Notes: generated from the sequence alone by a model not told the origin. DNA of 46,743 nucleotides from Curtobacterium aurantiacum (GCF_018598555.1 NZ_JAHEWN010000020.1:1-46743), one strand, 5' to 3'. Positions 35,336 through 43,214 are shown, counted from the first letter of the stretch. Made by a program: numbers and translations.

Positions 35336-36673
35336 TCAGCTGGAGGGGCCGGCGGCCGCGACGTCGGCTGCGCTCTCGACCTCGGCTGTTCCCTCGACCT
35401 CGGTTGCGCCCTCGACCTCCGGGGTCGCGACCGGCTCGGGTGCGTCCGCGTCGTCGGCGGACACGTGCGGCACCAGCGGCAGCCCGAGTGCTCCGGCGAC
35501 GGACGCCACAGCGGTGCCGCGGTCGGTCACCTCGATCCCGCCGAGGCCCTGCCAGGCCGCGGTCCGCCGCAGGGTCTCGGCGAGCCGCTCTGCGTCGAGG
35601 TGCTCGCCGGGTTCCTGCCATGCGGTCCGGACCCGGAGCACCCCGCGCTGCCTGTCGCTCTTGAGGTCGATCCGACCGACGAGCCGGTCGTCCTGCAGCA
35701 CCGGGAGCACGTAGTAGCCGAACACCCGCTTCGGTGCGGGCGTGTAGATCTCGATCCGGTAGTGGAAGCCGTACATCCGCTCGGCCCGGCGCCGGAACCA
35801 CACCACCGGGTCGAACGGGCTGAGGACCGCATCGGCGCTGAGCTGCCGGGGGACCCGAGCGCCGACGTCGAGCCAGGCCCGCTCGCCCCAGCCCTCCACC
35901 TGCACCGGCACGAGCTCGCCGGCGGCGGTGAGCTCGGCGATCGCGGCCGCGGTGTCGTCGGCGCGCAGCCGGTAGTAGTCCGCGATGTCCGCACGGGTGC
36001 CGACGCCGAGCGCACGGGTGGCCCGGCGCACGAGCTCGAGCACCGCATCGGTGCGTGGCGGGGCGGTCTCGAGGAACCCGGCGGGCAGCACGTGCTCGGG
36101 CAGGGCGTAGACCCGCTCGAACCCGGCACGTCCGGCGCTCACCGCCTCGCCCCAGCGGAACATCTGCTCGAGCCCGAGCTTCACGTCGCTCCAGCCCCAC
36201 CAGGGACCACGTCGCACGTTCGACTCGTGCTCCACCGCGCTCGCCGGCATCGGCCCCTCGGCGCGGAGGAGCGCGTGCAGTTCGCGTCGGACGGCAGCGG
36301 TCCGGGCCACCCCGTCGACCCGCGTCGGTCCGGCGTCACGCTCGCGCAGGGCGTCCATCCGCCACCGGAACAGCCGCAGGTCGTCGCGGGGGATGAACGC
36401 GGCCTCGTGTGCCCAGTACTCGGTGTACGGCCCGGAACGACCGAGCGTCAGCCGGTCGAGCGTGGTCCGGTCGTAGGCGCCGAGGCGGGCGAACAGCGGC
36501 AGGTAGTGGCTGCGCTCGAACACGTTGACGGAGTCGATCTGCAGCAACCCGAGCCGCCCGAACGCGGTGTTCAGGGCACGGGTCGAGACGGGGTCCGTCG
36601 GCGGTCGCCCGAACCCCTGTGCGGCGAGTGCGACCCGGCGGGCCTCGGCGGCGGAGAGCGTCGACCTGGGCAT
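35336..36673 (-). CDS. Winged-helix DNA glycosylase, YcaQ/AlkZ-like
   Basis: About 445 aa, HTH_42/DUF1006 family. Members related to AlkZ and YcaQ remove bulky N7-alkyl adducts and unhook interstrand crosslinks. The catalytic-type QxD motif is present as LLQIDSVNV (Gln45-Ile-Asp47). Other signatures are ERSHYLPLFARLG, EYWAHEAAFIP, WGWSDVKLGLEQMFRWGE and LSPFDPVVWFRRRAERMYGF. The last 45 or so residues are unusual: an acidic tail with a six-residue EVEGAT/EVEGTA-type repeat encoded by three 18-bp units near 35372-35425. Activity on crosslinks is inferred from the family. Confidence 0.88.
   Translation of the reverse strand: MPRSTLSAAEARRVALAAQGFGRPPTDPVSTRALNTAFGRLGLLQIDSVNVFERSHYLPLFARLGAYDRTTLDRLTLGRSGPYTEYWAHEAAFIPRDDLRLFRWRMDALRERDAGPTRVDGVARTAAVRRELHALLRAEGPMPASAVEHESNVRRGPWWGWSDVKLGLEQMFRWGEAVSAGRAGFERVYALPEHVLPAGFLETAPPRTDAVLELVRRATRALGVGTRADIADYYRLRADDTAAAIAELTAAGELVPVQVEGWGERAWLDVGARVPRQLSADAVLSPFDPVVWFRRRAERMYGFHYRIEIYTPAPKRVFGYYVLPVLQDDRLVGRIDLKSDRQRGVLRVRTAWQEPGEHLDAERLAETLRRTAAWQGLGGIEVTDRGTAVASVAGALGLPLVPHVSADDADAPEPVATPEVEGATEVEGTAEVESAADVAAAGPSS
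35372..35425. repeat. 18-bp tandem repeat in the AlkZ-like gene tail
   Basis: Three units of the ctcgacctcggttgcgcc type encode the repeated EVEG-type hexapeptide. Period 18 preserves the frame. Confidence 0.6.
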
Positions 36674-36753
36674 GCCGCGACGCTACCGAACGCCGCCGAC
36701 ATGAGCGTCCACGAACGTATGCCGCATCTGGCACCTGACGGGAGGCACATCGC

Positions 36754-36759
36754 TACACT
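36754..36759 (+). promoter_or_regulatory. -10 box (TACACT) of the AI-2E transporter gene, leaderless type
   Basis: TACACT ends 6 nt before ATG 36766; no ribosome binding site is present. Confidence 0.5.
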
Positions 36760-36765
36760 CGGGCC

Positions 36766-38025
36766 ATGGCATGGGGAAGCAAGCAGACACACCCCGACCC
36801 CGTGGTCGAGGAATCGGTCCCGATCGGCGTCCGCATCGCCGGTGCGTGGTCGTGGCGGGCGCTCGTCGTCGTCGGCGTGATCGCCGTCTTCATCTGGCTG
36901 GTCACGGTCTTCAGCGAGATCCTCATCCCGTTCCTGGTGGGCATCGTGGTGTCGGCGCTCCTGGTCCCGGTCTCGAACTGGTTGCAGCGGCACCACGTGC
37001 CGAAGTGGCTCGCCGTCGTGCTGAGCCTGCTCAGCGGCGTCGCGGCCCTGGGTGGCCTCATCTGGCTCGTCGTCGACCAGATCGTCGCGTCGTACCCGTC
37101 CCTGCGTGACCGGACGATCGACCAGTACGCCAACATCAAGGACTTCGTCCTCAACTCCGGGTTCGGCATCAGCCAGTCCGACGTGAACGGCTGGCTCGAC
37201 GACGGCACGAAGTGGTTGCAGGACAACTCCGCCTCGATCCTGTCCGGGGTCGCCAGCGCCGGCTCGGGCGCGACGCACGTGTTCGCGGCGCTCTTCATCA
37301 CCCTGTTCACCACGATCTTCCTGCTGATCGACGGCAAGAACGTCTGGCGCTGGTCCGTCCGCCTCTTCCCGAAGAAGGCCCGCGCGGCGGTCGACGGTGC
37401 GGGTGTCGCCGGCTGGATCACCCTGACGAGCTTCATCCGGGTGCAGATCTTCGTCGCCTTCGTCGACGCGGTCGGCATCGGGCTCGGCGCCTTCATCGTC
37501 GGGCTCTTCTTCGGGGGCATGCCGCTCGTCATCCCGATCGCCGCCTTCGTCTTCCTCGGCGCCTTCATCCCGGTCGTCGGTGCCATCGTCACGGGCTTCC
37601 TGGCGGTGTTCGTCGCCCTGATCTTCAACGGTCCGCTCGCTGCGGTCCTGGTGCTCGGTGTCGTGCTGCTCGTCCAGCAGATCGAGGGGCACATCCTGCA
37701 GCCGCTCGTGATGGGCAACGCGGTCAAGGTGCACCCGCTGGCGGTCGTCCTCGGGGTCACCGCGGCCTCCGGTCTCGCCGGCATCGCGGGGGCGTTCTTC
37801 GCCGTGCCGCTGATCGCGACGCTGAACGCCATGGTCACCACCATCGCGAGCGGACGCTGGCGGCGGCTCGACTCCGACCACGTGCTCGAAGCGACGCCGA
37901 AGCGCGGGCAGCACGGGCAGATCCAGTTGCTCCGCTGGCGACGGCACAAGGTCGGTGACGACGTCCCGGCTCCCGGCGTGGACGCCGGGCCCTCCGCCGA
38001 AGAAGGCACCGCCAGCACCAACTGA
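36766..38025 (+). CDS. AI-2E family transporter (permease)
   Basis: About 419 aa, with about eight membrane spans, starting near residue 27 (SWRALVVVGVIAVFIWLV). The family hallmark region FVDAVGIGLGAFIVGLFFGGMPLVIPIAAFVFLGAFIPVV is split over residues about 235-270, and GHILQPLVMGNAVKVHPLAV near 310-328 is diagnostic. Named after TqsA, but members also export other small molecules or act as Na+/H+ antiporters, so the substrate is open. The hydrophilic C-terminal tail of about 50 residues is basic, then acidic. Stands alone; divergent from the AlkZ-like gene. Confidence 0.93.
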   Translation: MAWGSKQTHPDPVVEESVPIGVRIAGAWSWRALVVVGVIAVFIWLVTVFSEILIPFLVGIVVSALLVPVSNWLQRHHVPKWLAVVLSLLSGVAALGGLIWLVVDQIVASYPSLRDRTIDQYANIKDFVLNSGFGISQSDVNGWLDDGTKWLQDNSASILSGVASAGSGATHVFAALFITLFTTIFLLIDGKNVWRWSVRLFPKKARAAVDGAGVAGWITLTSFIRVQIFVAFVDAVGIGLGAFIVGLFFGGMPLVIPIAAFVFLGAFIPVVGAIVTGFLAVFVALIFNGPLAAVLVLGVVLLVQQIEGHILQPLVMGNAVKVHPLAVVLGVTAASGLAGIAGAFFAVPLIATLNAMVTTIASGRWRRLDSDHVLEATPKRGQHGQIQLLRWRRHKVGDDVPAPGVDAGPSAEEGTASTN

Positions 38026-38073
38026 GCGTCACACGAGTTCGCCGCCGGGCCCCGGAACGACGATGATGGGGGA

Positions 38074-39333
38074 GTGACCGACACCAGCGCCTCCCCGCAC
38101 ACGCTCACCGCGATCCCGACCCTCGCGGACATCGAGGCGGCGCGCGAGACCATCAAGGGCGTCGCGCGGGTGACCCCGATGGAGACGTCGCAGTTCCTCG
38201 CCGAACTGCTCGGGTCCCCGGTGCACCTGAAGTGCGAGAACCTGCAGCGCACCGGTGCGTACAAGGTGCGCGGTGCCTACAACCGGCTCTCCACCCTCTC
38301 TGCAGAACAGCGTGCCAAGGGCGTCGTCGCCGCGAGCGCGGGCAACCACGCGCAGGGCGTCGCCCTCGCCGCCCGCGAGCTCGGGATCCCCGCGACGATC
38401 TTCACCCCGGTCGGGGTCGCCCTGCCGAAGCTGCAGGCCACCCGCCACTACGGCGCCGACGTCGTGCTGCGCGGCCACTCCGTGGAAGAGGCCTTGAGCG
38501 CCGCGAAGGACTTCGCCGCGCACACCGGTGCCGTGTTCATCCCCCCGTTCGACCACCCGGCCGTCATCGCCGGCCAGGGCACCCTCGGCCTCGAGATCAT
38601 CGACCAGGTACCGGACGTGGACACCGTGGTCGTGCCGATCGGTGGCGGCGGCGTCATCTCGGGCATCGCACTCGCCGTCAAGGGCATGGCCGAGCGACTC
38701 GGCCGGCCGATCCGGGTGATCGGGGTGCAGGCGGAGAACGCCGCGGCGTACCCGTCGTCGATCACCGCCGGTGAACCCGTCACCATCACCACGAAGCCCA
38801 CCATCTCCGACGGCATCGCGGTGGCACGGCCGGGGGACCTGAACTTCCCGATCATCCGCGACCTGGTCGACGACATCGTCACCGTCTCCGACGACGACAC
38901 CGCCCGCGCCCTGCTCGTCCTGCTCGAGCGCGCCAAGCTCGTGGTCGAGGCAGCGGGGGCCGTCGGCGTCGCGGCGATCATGTCCGGGGCCGTTCGCGAC
39001 ACCGGCCGCACCGTGGTGCTGCTGAGCGGAGGCAACATCGATCCGCTGATGATGGAGCGCGTGATCACCCGCGGCCTGGTGGCGGCGTCCCGCTACATCG
39101 GCATCCGCATCATGCTCCCGGACCGTCCGGGCCAGCTCGCTCGCGTCGCGCAGGTCATCTCCGACGCCGGCGCGAACGTGGTCGAGGTGCTGCACACCCG
39201 CCACGGGCAGGGTCTGGTCATCAACGAGGTCGCCCTCGACCTGTCCATCGAGGCGCGCGGCCCGGAGCATGCGCAGGAGGTCATCCAGCGACTGCACGAG
39301 GTCGGCTTCCGTCCGGAGCTCCTCGAGCACTAG
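38074..39333 (+). CDS. ilvA: Threonine ammonia-lyase (threonine deaminase) with ACT domain
   Basis: About 419 aa, PLP-dependent fold type II. It converts L-threonine to 2-oxobutanoate and ammonia. The PLP lysine is Lys64 in RTGAYKVRGAYNRL; the phosphate-binding glycine loop is PIGGGGVISGIALAVKG. SAGNHAQGVA is also clear. A C-terminal ACT-type regulatory domain occupies about residues 335-419 (GIRIMLPDRPGQLARVAQVI). Its length and single ACT domain match the catabolic or short biosynthetic forms in actinobacteria, so it may serve isoleucine synthesis or threonine breakdown. GTG 38074 is preceded by a GGGGGA stretch at close spacing. Confidence 0.94.
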   Translation: MTDTSASPHTLTAIPTLADIEAARETIKGVARVTPMETSQFLAELLGSPVHLKCENLQRTGAYKVRGAYNRLSTLSAEQRAKGVVAASAGNHAQGVALAARELGIPATIFTPVGVALPKLQATRHYGADVVLRGHSVEEALSAAKDFAAHTGAVFIPPFDHPAVIAGQGTLGLEIIDQVPDVDTVVVPIGGGGVISGIALAVKGMAERLGRPIRVIGVQAENAAAYPSSITAGEPVTITTKPTISDGIAVARPGDLNFPIIRDLVDDIVTVSDDDTARALLVLLERAKLVVEAAGAVGVAAIMSGAVRDTGRTVVLLSGGNIDPLMMERVITRGLVAASRYIGIRIMLPDRPGQLARVAQVISDAGANVVEVLHTRHGQGLVINEVALDLSIEARGPEHAQEVIQRLHEVGFRPELLEH

Positions 39334-39388
39334 GCCGTGTTGCTGCATGCGGTTGCGGGGCGCGGGCGGTCCTCGAGGTGTGCGGCGA

Positions 39389-39522
39389 GATCTCGTCGTG
39401 CGTGACGTCTGGGAGGCGATCCAGGATGTGTTCCCGCCGGCGGGGACGCGGGGACGGCGGCCCGTGATGGGCGCACGGTCGATGTGACGGCGTGGCGGTT
39501 CCGGGGCGTCGCTACCGTTGCG
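39389..39522 (+). pseudogene. Remnant of an IS5-like transposase N-terminus
   Basis: Translation gives DLVVRDVWEAIQDVFPPAG and TRGRRPVMGAR, then after a one-base frame change (near 39474-39481) TVDVTAWRFRG. The order W..I...(L/F)PP...RGR(R/P)P....R..V...AWRFR is that of the N-terminal domain of many actinobacterial IS5-family transposases. No catalytic DDE region and no inverted ends remain. It runs into the end of the tetR gene. The assignment rests on pattern recognition of a short stretch. Confidence 0.55.
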
Positions 39523-40129
39523 TGATCGCGCCGGTCAGGAACTGGTCGAGAGCGATGTCGGTCAGCTCATCCAGCCGCTCCACGTCGATCGCCCCGGTGT
39601 TGACGAGTGTGGCGAGACCGTTGATGGTCGCGTAGAGGACGACCCCGACGTCCTCGAACGGACCCTCCCGGAGGAGTCGCTTCGCCTGCCCCTCGCGAAT
39701 CAGATCGACCAATGGCTCGAAGGCCTTCGCGGCCGACCGGGGTACACGTGATCCCTGGGGCTGGTGCTTCGCCGCGTTCATCAACTCGAGCAGCGAGGGA
39801 TTCTCCGTGGCGAAGTGCGCAAAGGCCGACGTTGCCCGCCGGATCCGGGTGGGGAAGTCCGGATCGTGAGGAGCGACCGCGTCACAGAGGCGCTCCCTCA
39901 GCCGGACGTAGCCGGTCTCAGCCAGGGCGTCGAGCAGATCCTGGCGCTCCGGGAAGTGCCGCCGGGGTGCGGCATGGCTGACGCCGACCTCTCTCGCCAG
40001 GTCGCGCAACGACAACTGCGCCGCTCCGCGAGCGCGCAGCGTGCGTTCGGCGGCTTCCAAGAGGGCGGCGCGCAGATCACCGTGATGGAACCGACGCTGC
40101 TCCGACGGCTGGTCAGAACGGACGCTCAT
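39512..40129 (-). CDS. TetR-family transcriptional regulator
   Basis: About 205 aa. The N-terminal HTH spans LSLRDLAREVGVSHAAPRRHFPERQDLLDAL (split here: LSLRDLAREVGVSHAAPRR then HFPERQDLL). A TetR_C-type ligand domain follows. ATG 40129 (MSVRSDQ) is preferred. An alternative TTG start at 40165 would add 12 residues and overlap the divergent promoter. It faces the SDR gene head to head and probably represses it through the dyad at 40170-40186. The 3' end overlaps the transposase remnant, so this pair may have arrived by transfer. Confidence 0.9.
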   Translation of the reverse strand: MSVRSDQPSEQRRFHHGDLRAALLEAAERTLRARGAAQLSLRDLAREVGVSHAAPRRHFPERQDLLDALAETGYVRLRERLCDAVAPHDPDFPTRIRRATSAFAHFATENPSLLELMNAAKHQPQGSRVPRSAAKAFEPLVDLIREGQAKRLLREGPFEDVGVVLYATINGLATLVNTGAIDVERLDELTDIALDQFLTGAITQR

Positions 40130-40158
40130 GGCCTTGAGCGTAGGGGAGGAAGTAGTCG

Positions 40159-40188
40159 TTGACAACTTGAGTAGTCAGTGTCTACTTT
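40159..40188 (+). promoter_or_regulatory. Strong promoter of the SDR gene
   Basis: A consensus TTGACA (40159-40164), an 18-nt spacer and TACTTT (40183-40188). It is the best sigma-70-type -35 box I see in the window, in a locally AT-rich stretch. Confidence 0.7.
40170..40186. promoter_or_regulatory. Putative TetR operator
   Basis: agtagtcagtgtctact is a 17-bp dyad (8-bp arms, one mismatch, central G) lying between the -35 and -10 boxes of the SDR promoter. The left half agtagtc recurs at 40151-40157. Confidence 0.6.
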
Positions 40189-40194
40189 GATGTC

Positions 40195-40233
40195 ATGACT
40201 CCTTCCGGCTCGAACGACGGCGCGCAACGATGA
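40195..40233 (+). CDS. 12-codon leader peptide coupled to the SDR gene
   Basis: ATG 40195 opens a reading frame MTPSGSNDGAQR whose TGA stop (40231-40233) overlaps the SDR start codon as ATGA. It begins about where the message should start, so it could be translated from a leaderless 5' end. The SDR gene lacks an obvious ribosome binding site. Function would be translational coupling only; it is too short for independent support. Confidence 0.35.
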   Translation: MTPSGSNDGAQR

Positions 40234-41057
40234 CCGAGAAGCTGATCGTCGTCTCGGGAGCATCGTCAGGAATCGGGAAGGCGACCGCCCGCGAGCTCGC
40301 GTACCGCGGGTACCACGTCCTGGCCGGAGTGCGCCGGGAAGAAGACGCAGCCTCCATCCGTGCCGAACGCATCGAACCCGTGATCCTCGACGTCACCATC
40401 GAGGATCACGTTGCAGCACTCGCGTCCCGCATCGCCGACGACGTGCGGCGCCGTCCCCTTCGGGCAGTGATCAACAACGCCGGCATCGAGATCAACGCTC
40501 CCGTCGAGGTCCTCCCGCTCGAGATCTGGCGCGAGCAGTTCGACGTCAACCTGTTCGGGCCCATCCGCATCATCCAGGCACTCCTGCCCGCTCTGCGGAG
40601 GAGCCGAGGGCGCATCGTCAACATCAGCTCCGTCGGTGCCGAGGTCGCGCTCCCCATCTACGGCGCCTATGCAGGCTCCAAGGCCGCACTCGAGTCCGCG
40701 AGTGATGCGCTCCGACGAGAGGTCCGCTCGCAGGGGGTACAGGTCGTGATCGTGCAGTCCGGCGGAGTGAAGACCCCCATGGCCGACCGCAGCGGGCCCC
40801 TGTCCCTCGAGCTGGCCGCCGGCATGACCACGGAACACGCGAACCTCTACGGCGAGTTGGTCAGGTCGACCGTCGAGTTCCAGTCCTCGTTCCTGCGCCA
40901 CGCCATCACCGCCGAGAAGGCAGCGGCCGAGATCGCACGGATCACCACCGCCAAACGTCCCCGGGCCCGGTACGCCCTCGGCCCCGATGCGGCGACCACT
41001 CTCCCCCTCAACCGCGTCCTGCCGACCCGTCTCATGGACCGCATCGTGTCCCGCTGA
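40230..41057 (+). CDS. Short-chain dehydrogenase/reductase
   Basis: About 275 aa classical SDR. The NAD(P)-binding TGxxxGxG equivalent is VVSGASSGIGKATA (residues about 7-20), NNAG is present as VINNAGIEINAP, the catalytic Ser is in IVNISSVGAEVALP and YxxxK is YAGSK. The Arg residues after the fold (GVRREED) suggest an NADPH preference, which is an inference. The substrate is unknown. It is divergent from the TetR-type gene, the common arrangement for a xenobiotic- or lipid-responsive redox enzyme. Codon use looks slightly less GC-extreme than in its neighbours. Confidence 0.92.
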   Translation: MTEKLIVVSGASSGIGKATARELAYRGYHVLAGVRREEDAASIRAERIEPVILDVTIEDHVAALASRIADDVRRRPLRAVINNAGIEINAPVEVLPLEIWREQFDVNLFGPIRIIQALLPALRRSRGRIVNISSVGAEVALPIYGAYAGSKAALESASDALRREVRSQGVQVVIVQSGGVKTPMADRSGPLSLELAAGMTTEHANLYGELVRSTVEFQSSFLRHAITAEKAAAEIARITTAKRPRARYALGPDAATTLPLNRVLPTRLMDRIVSR

Positions 41058-41131
41058 CCTCCCGCCCCTCGACGGAGCCCCCGTGTCGCGAGGAGGCTCG
41101 CGCCACGCAACACGGCCTGGTCCGCGACGTA

Positions 41132-41153
41132 CCACGCGTCGTTCGACGCGTGG
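41132..41153. terminator. Small hairpin after the SDR gene
   Basis: ccacgcgtcg (41132-41141) and cgacgcgtgg (41144-41153) are perfect reverse complements with a TT centre. Confidence 0.45.
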
Positions 41154-41195
41154 AGCGTCGGAATCGCGGTCCGCGCCCGTCACGCGACCAGCGGA

Positions 41196-41239
41196 CAGAC
41201 GGGAGGCCCGTGGCGGTGTCGCCACGGGCCTCCCGTCTG
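41196..41239. terminator. Dispersed palindrome between the SDR gene and greA
   Basis: Arms 41196-41215 and 41220-41239 are 20-bp perfect reverse complements with loop gtgt. It carries the gacgggaggcccgtggcg core. It begins 14 nt past the greA stop on the minus strand and serves the convergent SDR transcript too. Confidence 0.8.
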
Positions 41240-41252
41240 CAGTGGGCCGGGT

Positions 41253-41741
41253 CTACGGCTCGTAGCGCTCGATCTTGACGACCTCGACGGCGATCTCCTT
41301 GCCGTTCGGCGCCGTGTAGGTGGCCTTGTCGCCGGCCTTGAGGCCGACGATGGCCGCGCCGACGGGGCTGACCGGGCTGTAGACCGTCAGGTCGGAGCCC
41401 TCGGCGACGATCTCGCGGCTGCCGACCAGGAACGTCGACTCGTCACCGGCGATGACCGCCGTGACGACGGTGCCCGGCTCGACGGTCCCGTCGAACGCGG
41501 CTTCGCTCACGGTGGCGTGCTTGAGGAGCTCGGTGAGGACGCGGATGCGGGCCTCGATCTTGCCCTGCTCGTCCTTCGCGGCGTGGTAGCCGCCGTTCTC
41601 CTTGAGGTCGCCCTCTTCGCGCGCGGCCTCGATGCGGCGCGCGATCTCGGCACGGCCCTCGCCGCTCAGCTCGTCGAGCTCCGCCTTGAGACGGTCGTGC
41701 GCCTCCTGGGTCAGCCAGGTGACCTGCGTGTCGTTGCTCAT
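41253..41741 (-). CDS. greA: Transcription elongation factor GreA
   Basis: About 162 aa. It stimulates cleavage of backtracked RNA in RNA polymerase. The N-terminal coiled coil contains TQEAHDRLKAELDEL and the tip acidic pair in EEGDLKENGGYHAAKDEQ; the C-terminal FKBP-like domain has VSPVGAAIVGLKAGD. ATG 41741 has a GGGA box upstream. The gene has its own promoter within the end of the upstream gene and a terminator-like hairpin in its leader. Downstream is a dispersed palindrome. Confidence 0.97.
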   Translation of the reverse strand: MSNDTQVTWLTQEAHDRLKAELDELSGEGRAEIARRIEAAREEGDLKENGGYHAAKDEQGKIEARIRVLTELLKHATVSEAAFDGTVEPGTVVTAVIAGDESTFLVGSREIVAEGSDLTVYSPVSPVGAAIVGLKAGDKATYTAPNGKEIAVEVVKIERYEP

Positions 41742-41761
41742 GTTCTGTCCCTTCGACCATG

Positions 41762-41793
41762 AAAAAACGAGACCGGCCGAGTGGTCGGTCTCG
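41762..41793 (-). terminator. Intrinsic terminator in the greA leader
   Basis: On the minus strand an 11-bp stem (41793-41783 with 41778-41768, one wobble pair) is followed at once by six T residues (41767-41762). This is the only hairpin with a clean T-tract I found in the window. It lies after the greA promoter and about 20 nt before the greA start, so it can act on greA as well as on the upstream gene. Confidence 0.8.
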
Positions 41794-41809
41794 AGAGGCG
41801 AATCAGGAC

Positions 41810-41839
41810 AGTCTAGGGAATCCAGCAGTCGTGGATCAA
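41810..41839 (-). promoter_or_regulatory. Promoter of greA
   Basis: On the minus strand TTGATC (41839-41834), an 18-nt spacer and TAGACT (41815-41810). It overlaps the stop codon of the DUF4307 gene. The leader would be about 60 nt. Confidence 0.6.
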
Positions 41840-42223
41840 GCCGGTCACGCCCCGGGTCGTCGTGGTGACCTGCGTGGAGATGCTCCGACTGCGCTGTTCG
41901 GACGCCGGCACGGTGATCTCCTTCCATCCCACGATCGAGTAGCCCTTGTCGAGGACCTGCACGGCGCACTTCGCCTCGACCCCCGGGTCGACGGACACCT
42001 GCGAGTGGACGACGGTGCTGTGCTCGGACAGCACCTCGTACCCGATGACGTCGTGGTCGAGGCCGCGGTCGGACTGGTCGAGGCCTGCCCAGATCACCCA
42101 AGCACCGAAGACCACGACGACGGCGATGGCCGCGACGATCGCGATGAGGCGGCTGCGGCGCCTACGGGCCGGGGTGCGGCCGTAGCGCTCGTCGAGGGTG
42201 GCGGTCTGGTGCTGTTCGGACAG
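41813..42223 (-). CDS. DUF4307 family membrane protein
   Basis: About 136 aa. The basic N-terminus DERYGRTPARRRRSR is followed by one membrane span (LIAIVAAIAVVVVFGAWVIW) and an exported beta-rich domain with VDPGVEAKCAVQVLDKGYSIVGWKEI. DUF4307 proteins are found beside greA and mca in actinobacteria; the function is unknown. No ATG, GTG or TTG lies at the expected start. A CTG at 42223 follows GGGAG by 7 nt and would give MSEQHQTATLDERYG. The alternative is GTG 42304, which adds 27 residues without similarity to the family and reaches close to the mca start. Confidence 0.85.
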   Translation of the reverse strand: MSEQHQTATLDERYGRTPARRRRSRLIAIVAAIAVVVVFGAWVIWAGLDQSDRGLDHDVIGYEVLSEHSTVVHSQVSVDPGVEAKCAVQVLDKGYSIVGWKEITVPASEQRSRSISTQVTTTTRGVTGLIHDCWIP

Positions 42224-42323
42224 TTCGGGGCTCCCGGGGTGGATATCCTGATCCCAGGGTAGTTCACGCCATGCTGTGCGCTGCCCGCGTCCGACGCCGC
42301 TCACCCGCAGTGAGGAACCCCAC

Positions 42324-43214
42324 GTGCCCTACCGTCTGCTGGCCGTCCACGCCCACCCCGACGACGAGTCGAGCAAGGGTGCCGCGACCGCCGCGAAGTA
42401 CGTGGCCGACGGGCACCAGGTGCTCGTCGTGTCCTGCACCGGTGGCGAGGCCGGGGACATCCTGAACGACCAGCTCGGCGAACCCGCGACGAGCCGCGCG
42501 CACCGCGACATGGCCGGGTACCGCCGCACCGAGATGGCTGCCGCGCAGCGAGCGCTCGGCATCGACCACGTGTGGCTCGGCTACCACGACTCCGGGCTGC
42601 CCGACGCCGAGAAGGGCGAGACGGTCCGACCCGGCACGTTCTCGACGGTGCCGCTCGAGTACAGCACCGAGGCCCTCGTCCGTGTGGTCCGCCGGTTCCG
42701 CCCGCACGTGCTCGTCACCTACGACGAGAACGGCGGCTACCCGCACCCCGACCACATCCGTACGCACGAGGTGTCGATGGCCGCGTGGACCGCCGCCGCC
42801 GACCCGACCGCGTACCCCTCGGCCGGAGCACCGTGGTCGATCGCGAAGCTCTACTACGAGCGCACGATGAACCCGCGCCGCTTCAGCACCATCTTCGAGG
42901 CCCTCCAGGAGCGCGACCCGGACAGCCCCGCGGTCGAGCAGCTGCGCGAGTGGGTCGAGCGGTTCGCCGACCGACCCGACCTCGCCACCACCCACGTCGA
43001 CGTGCACGAGTACTTCGACCAGCGCGACGCCGCCCTCCGCGCGCACGCCAGCCAGGTCGCCCCGGACAGCGCCTTCTTCTACTGGCCGAACGACCTCCTC
43101 GCGACGGTGTGGCCGACCGAGGACTACCAGCTCGTGGAGGCCCGTGTGCCGACCGAGCTCCCGGAGACCGACCTGTTCGCCGGGATCCCAGCCGACAAGG
43201 AACCGACCTCGTGA
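42324..43214 (+). CDS. mca: Mycothiol S-conjugate amidase
   Basis: About 296 aa zinc amidase that cleaves mycothiol conjugates of toxins to mercapturic acids and glucosaminyl-inositol. The zinc site is visible as VHAHPDDES (His11, Asp14) and YPHPDHIRTH (His144). MNPRRFSTIFEAL and ENGGYPHPD separate Mca from the deacetylase MshB. The presence of Mca implies that the organism makes mycothiol, an actinobacterial thiol. GTG 42324 has a TGAGGA box upstream. It overlaps the next gene by four bases (GTGA). Confidence 0.95.
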   Translation: MPYRLLAVHAHPDDESSKGAATAAKYVADGHQVLVVSCTGGEAGDILNDQLGEPATSRAHRDMAGYRRTEMAAAQRALGIDHVWLGYHDSGLPDAEKGETVRPGTFSTVPLEYSTEALVRVVRRFRPHVLVTYDENGGYPHPDHIRTHEVSMAAWTAAADPTAYPSAGAPWSIAKLYYERTMNPRRFSTIFEALQERDPDSPAVEQLREWVERFADRPDLATTHVDVHEYFDQRDAALRAHASQVAPDSAFFYWPNDLLATVWPTEDYQLVEARVPTELPETDLFAGIPADKEPTS

